A DNA stretch of 64,000 nt, from positions 1 to 64,000 of the forward strand of contig JADJJL010000002.1 of the NCBI GenBank assembly GCA_016710265.1, in the 5' to 3' direction. The position numbers were made by a program, and so were the translations under genes. The DNA is from Saprospiraceae bacterium. Its GTDB lineage: Bacteria; Bacteroidota; Bacteroidia; Chitinophagales; Saprospiraceae. The number at the start of each line of letters is the position of its first letter. Positions within the stretch are counted from its first letter, which is position 1. A model generated the notes under the pieces. It saw nothing but the letters and a program-made list of their open reading frames with translations. It ran no database searches and was not told the DNA's origin. This document shows, piece by piece, positions 62,970 to 64,000 of this stretch.

Positions 62970-64000
62970 ATGAAAGCTAAAATCCTGGAATTACAACAGA
63001 AATCATCCTTACTAGAACCTGGAATCGATCAAATGAAGGATCTAAATCAAGAAATTATGTCCTTTGTATATGAATTTCTGGGACAGATAAACCATTCAAA
63101 AGCCTACCAAAAAATTCCTGACATGAAAGGTAAAATGGAAGGCGCAGAAGAGATCCAACCAATTAGGAAAATTTTAGACCAACTTAAATCCGATATGACA
63201 GAGCTGGGACTAAATCCGGCTTCAGGAGGCCATTTGGGTTATATTCCCGGAGGAGGGCTTTTTGCAGGTGCCCTTGGGGATGTTTTAGCAGCGGTGACCA
63301 ACCAATATGCCGGCATTTTTTATGGAGGACCGGGTGCAGTAAAAATGGAAAATGAACTACTGAGATGGTTGTGCAAATTGATGGGATATCCAACTTCAAG
63401 CTTGGGAAACCTTACTAGTGGAGGGTCCATTGCGAACTTGATTGCATTTGTTACTGCGAGAGAGGCGAGATCGATACGGTCAGCGGATTTTGACAAACAG
63501 TGCATTTATTTAACCACTCAAGTTCATCATTGCGTCCATAAAGCCATTCGAATTTGTGGATTGCAAGAAGCAAGGATTCGAAACATTCCGGTGGACTCAC
63601 ACTATAAGATGAACATGATTGCTTTAGAAAATAGTATTAAAGAAGACATTCAACTTGGTTTTCAACCCTTTATGATAGTCGGAAGTGCCGGCACCACAGA
63701 CACCGGAGCGGTCGATCCCCTATTTGAAATGTCTGAACTTGCCAAGAAGTATAATTTATGGTTTCATATCGATGCAGCTTATGGAGGTTTTTTTGCACTG
63801 TCAAATTTACCAAGTCAAGGTGGAGGAACCGTCAAAGATCTCTTTAAAGGCATAGAGCAATCAGATTCTTTAGCCATAGATCCTCATAAAGGCATGTTTT
63901 TATCCTACGGTCTTGGGGCAGTCCTTATAAAAGATGTGGCTTCACAATACAAGGCACATTATTATAGGGCAGCCTATATGCAAGACAGCATTCAAAGTCA
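62970..64000 (+). CDS. PLP-dependent decarboxylase, group II (3' partial)
   Basis: An open frame from the ATG at 62970 to the window end, 343 codons without stop. The sequence matches group II amino-acid decarboxylases (aromatic-L-amino-acid/glutamate decarboxylase type): SGGHLGYIPGGGLFAGALGD, FYGGPGAVKMENELLRWLCKLMGYP, GNLTSGGSIANLIAFVTAR, TTQVHHCVHKAIRICGL, VGSAGTTDTGAVDPLFE, FHIDAAYGGFF and SLAIDPHKGMF, whose Lys (about residue 307) would hold PLP. The substrate (for example tyrosine, tryptophan or DOPA) cannot be told without the C-terminal part. It is divergent from recQ across 173 bases. Confidence 0.92.
   Translation, partial: MKAKILELQQKSSLLEPGIDQMKDLNQEIMSFVYEFLGQINHSKAYQKIPDMKGKMEGAEEIQPIRKILDQLKSDMTELGLNPASGGHLGYIPGGGLFAGALGDVLAAVTNQYAGIFYGGPGAVKMENELLRWLCKLMGYPTSSLGNLTSGGSIANLIAFVTAREARSIRSADFDKQCIYLTTQVHHCVHKAIRICGLQEARIRNIPVDSHYKMNMIALENSIKEDIQLGFQPFMIVGSAGTTDTGAVDPLFEMSELAKKYNLWFHIDAAYGGFFALSNLPSQGGGTVKDLFKGIEQSDSLAIDPHKGMFLSYGLGAVLIKDVASQYKAHYYRAAYMQDSIQS

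Overview
The window is AT-rich chromosomal DNA from a Bacteroidota bacterium. The evidence is a complete gldKLMN block of the type IX secretion/gliding machinery, several secreted proteins ending in T9SS sorting domains, a PorP/SprF protein, a Bat (moxR-DUF58-batABC) operon, an archaeal-type short prolyl-tRNA synthetase and promoter-like TAnnTTTG boxes. Gene content is compatible with Saprospiria/Chitinophagia-like lineages, but that rank is only a guess. No tRNA, rRNA, CRISPR array, transposase or integrase gene was recognised.

Layout. 0-5 kb: the 3' end of a large SprB-type adhesin, a metal-binding lipoprotein with proS, and a W/Y/G-rich secreted protein. 5-13 kb: a FadL-like porin, a secreted unknown, gldN-gldM-gldL-gldK (minus strand, ending in a strong terminator) and a PorP/SprF protein. 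13-18 kb: a thioredoxin/DUF255 protein, a PhnP-like metallo-hydrolase, a small conserved protein and a T9SS type B cargo. 17.7-20.3 kb: a three-gene plus-strand operon for tryptophan catabolism (2-aminomuconate deaminase, tryptophan 2,3-dioxygenase, ACMS decarboxylase). 20.3-30.4 kb: a large zinc metalloprotease interrupted by a frameshift, a heme-binding protein with a YCF48-like protein, a CotH-family cargo, a degenerate histidine phosphatase and valS. 30.6-40.7 kb: a reprolysin-like metalloprotease with FN3 repeats, a minus-strand group (Kazal lipoprotein, DinB, DsbA, DUF3089, galE) and a PNGase F-like secreted protein.

40.7-51 kb holds three vanadium-haloperoxidase/PAP2-family proteins around a response regulator-histidine kinase pair, followed by a MORN-type lipoprotein and an outer-membrane beta-barrel. 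This is the most system-like accessory stretch: regulator, kinase and one haloperoxidase form one transcription unit, divergent from a paralogous haloperoxidase. Between the first two haloperoxidases lies a ~0.9 kb non-coding stretch with a T25 run, an extreme G tract and one copy of a dispersed repeat.

52-59.5 kb: the Bat operon (moxR, DUF3298 protein, DUF58, a frameshifted DUF4381-like membrane protein, batA, batB, batC). It stops at a second copy of the dispersed repeat, with no batD or batE. 60-64 kb: aroQ and recQ on the minus strand and the 5' part of a PLP-dependent decarboxylase. Two probable single-base frameshifts and the homopolymer island suggest that residual assembly or consensus errors should be considered.
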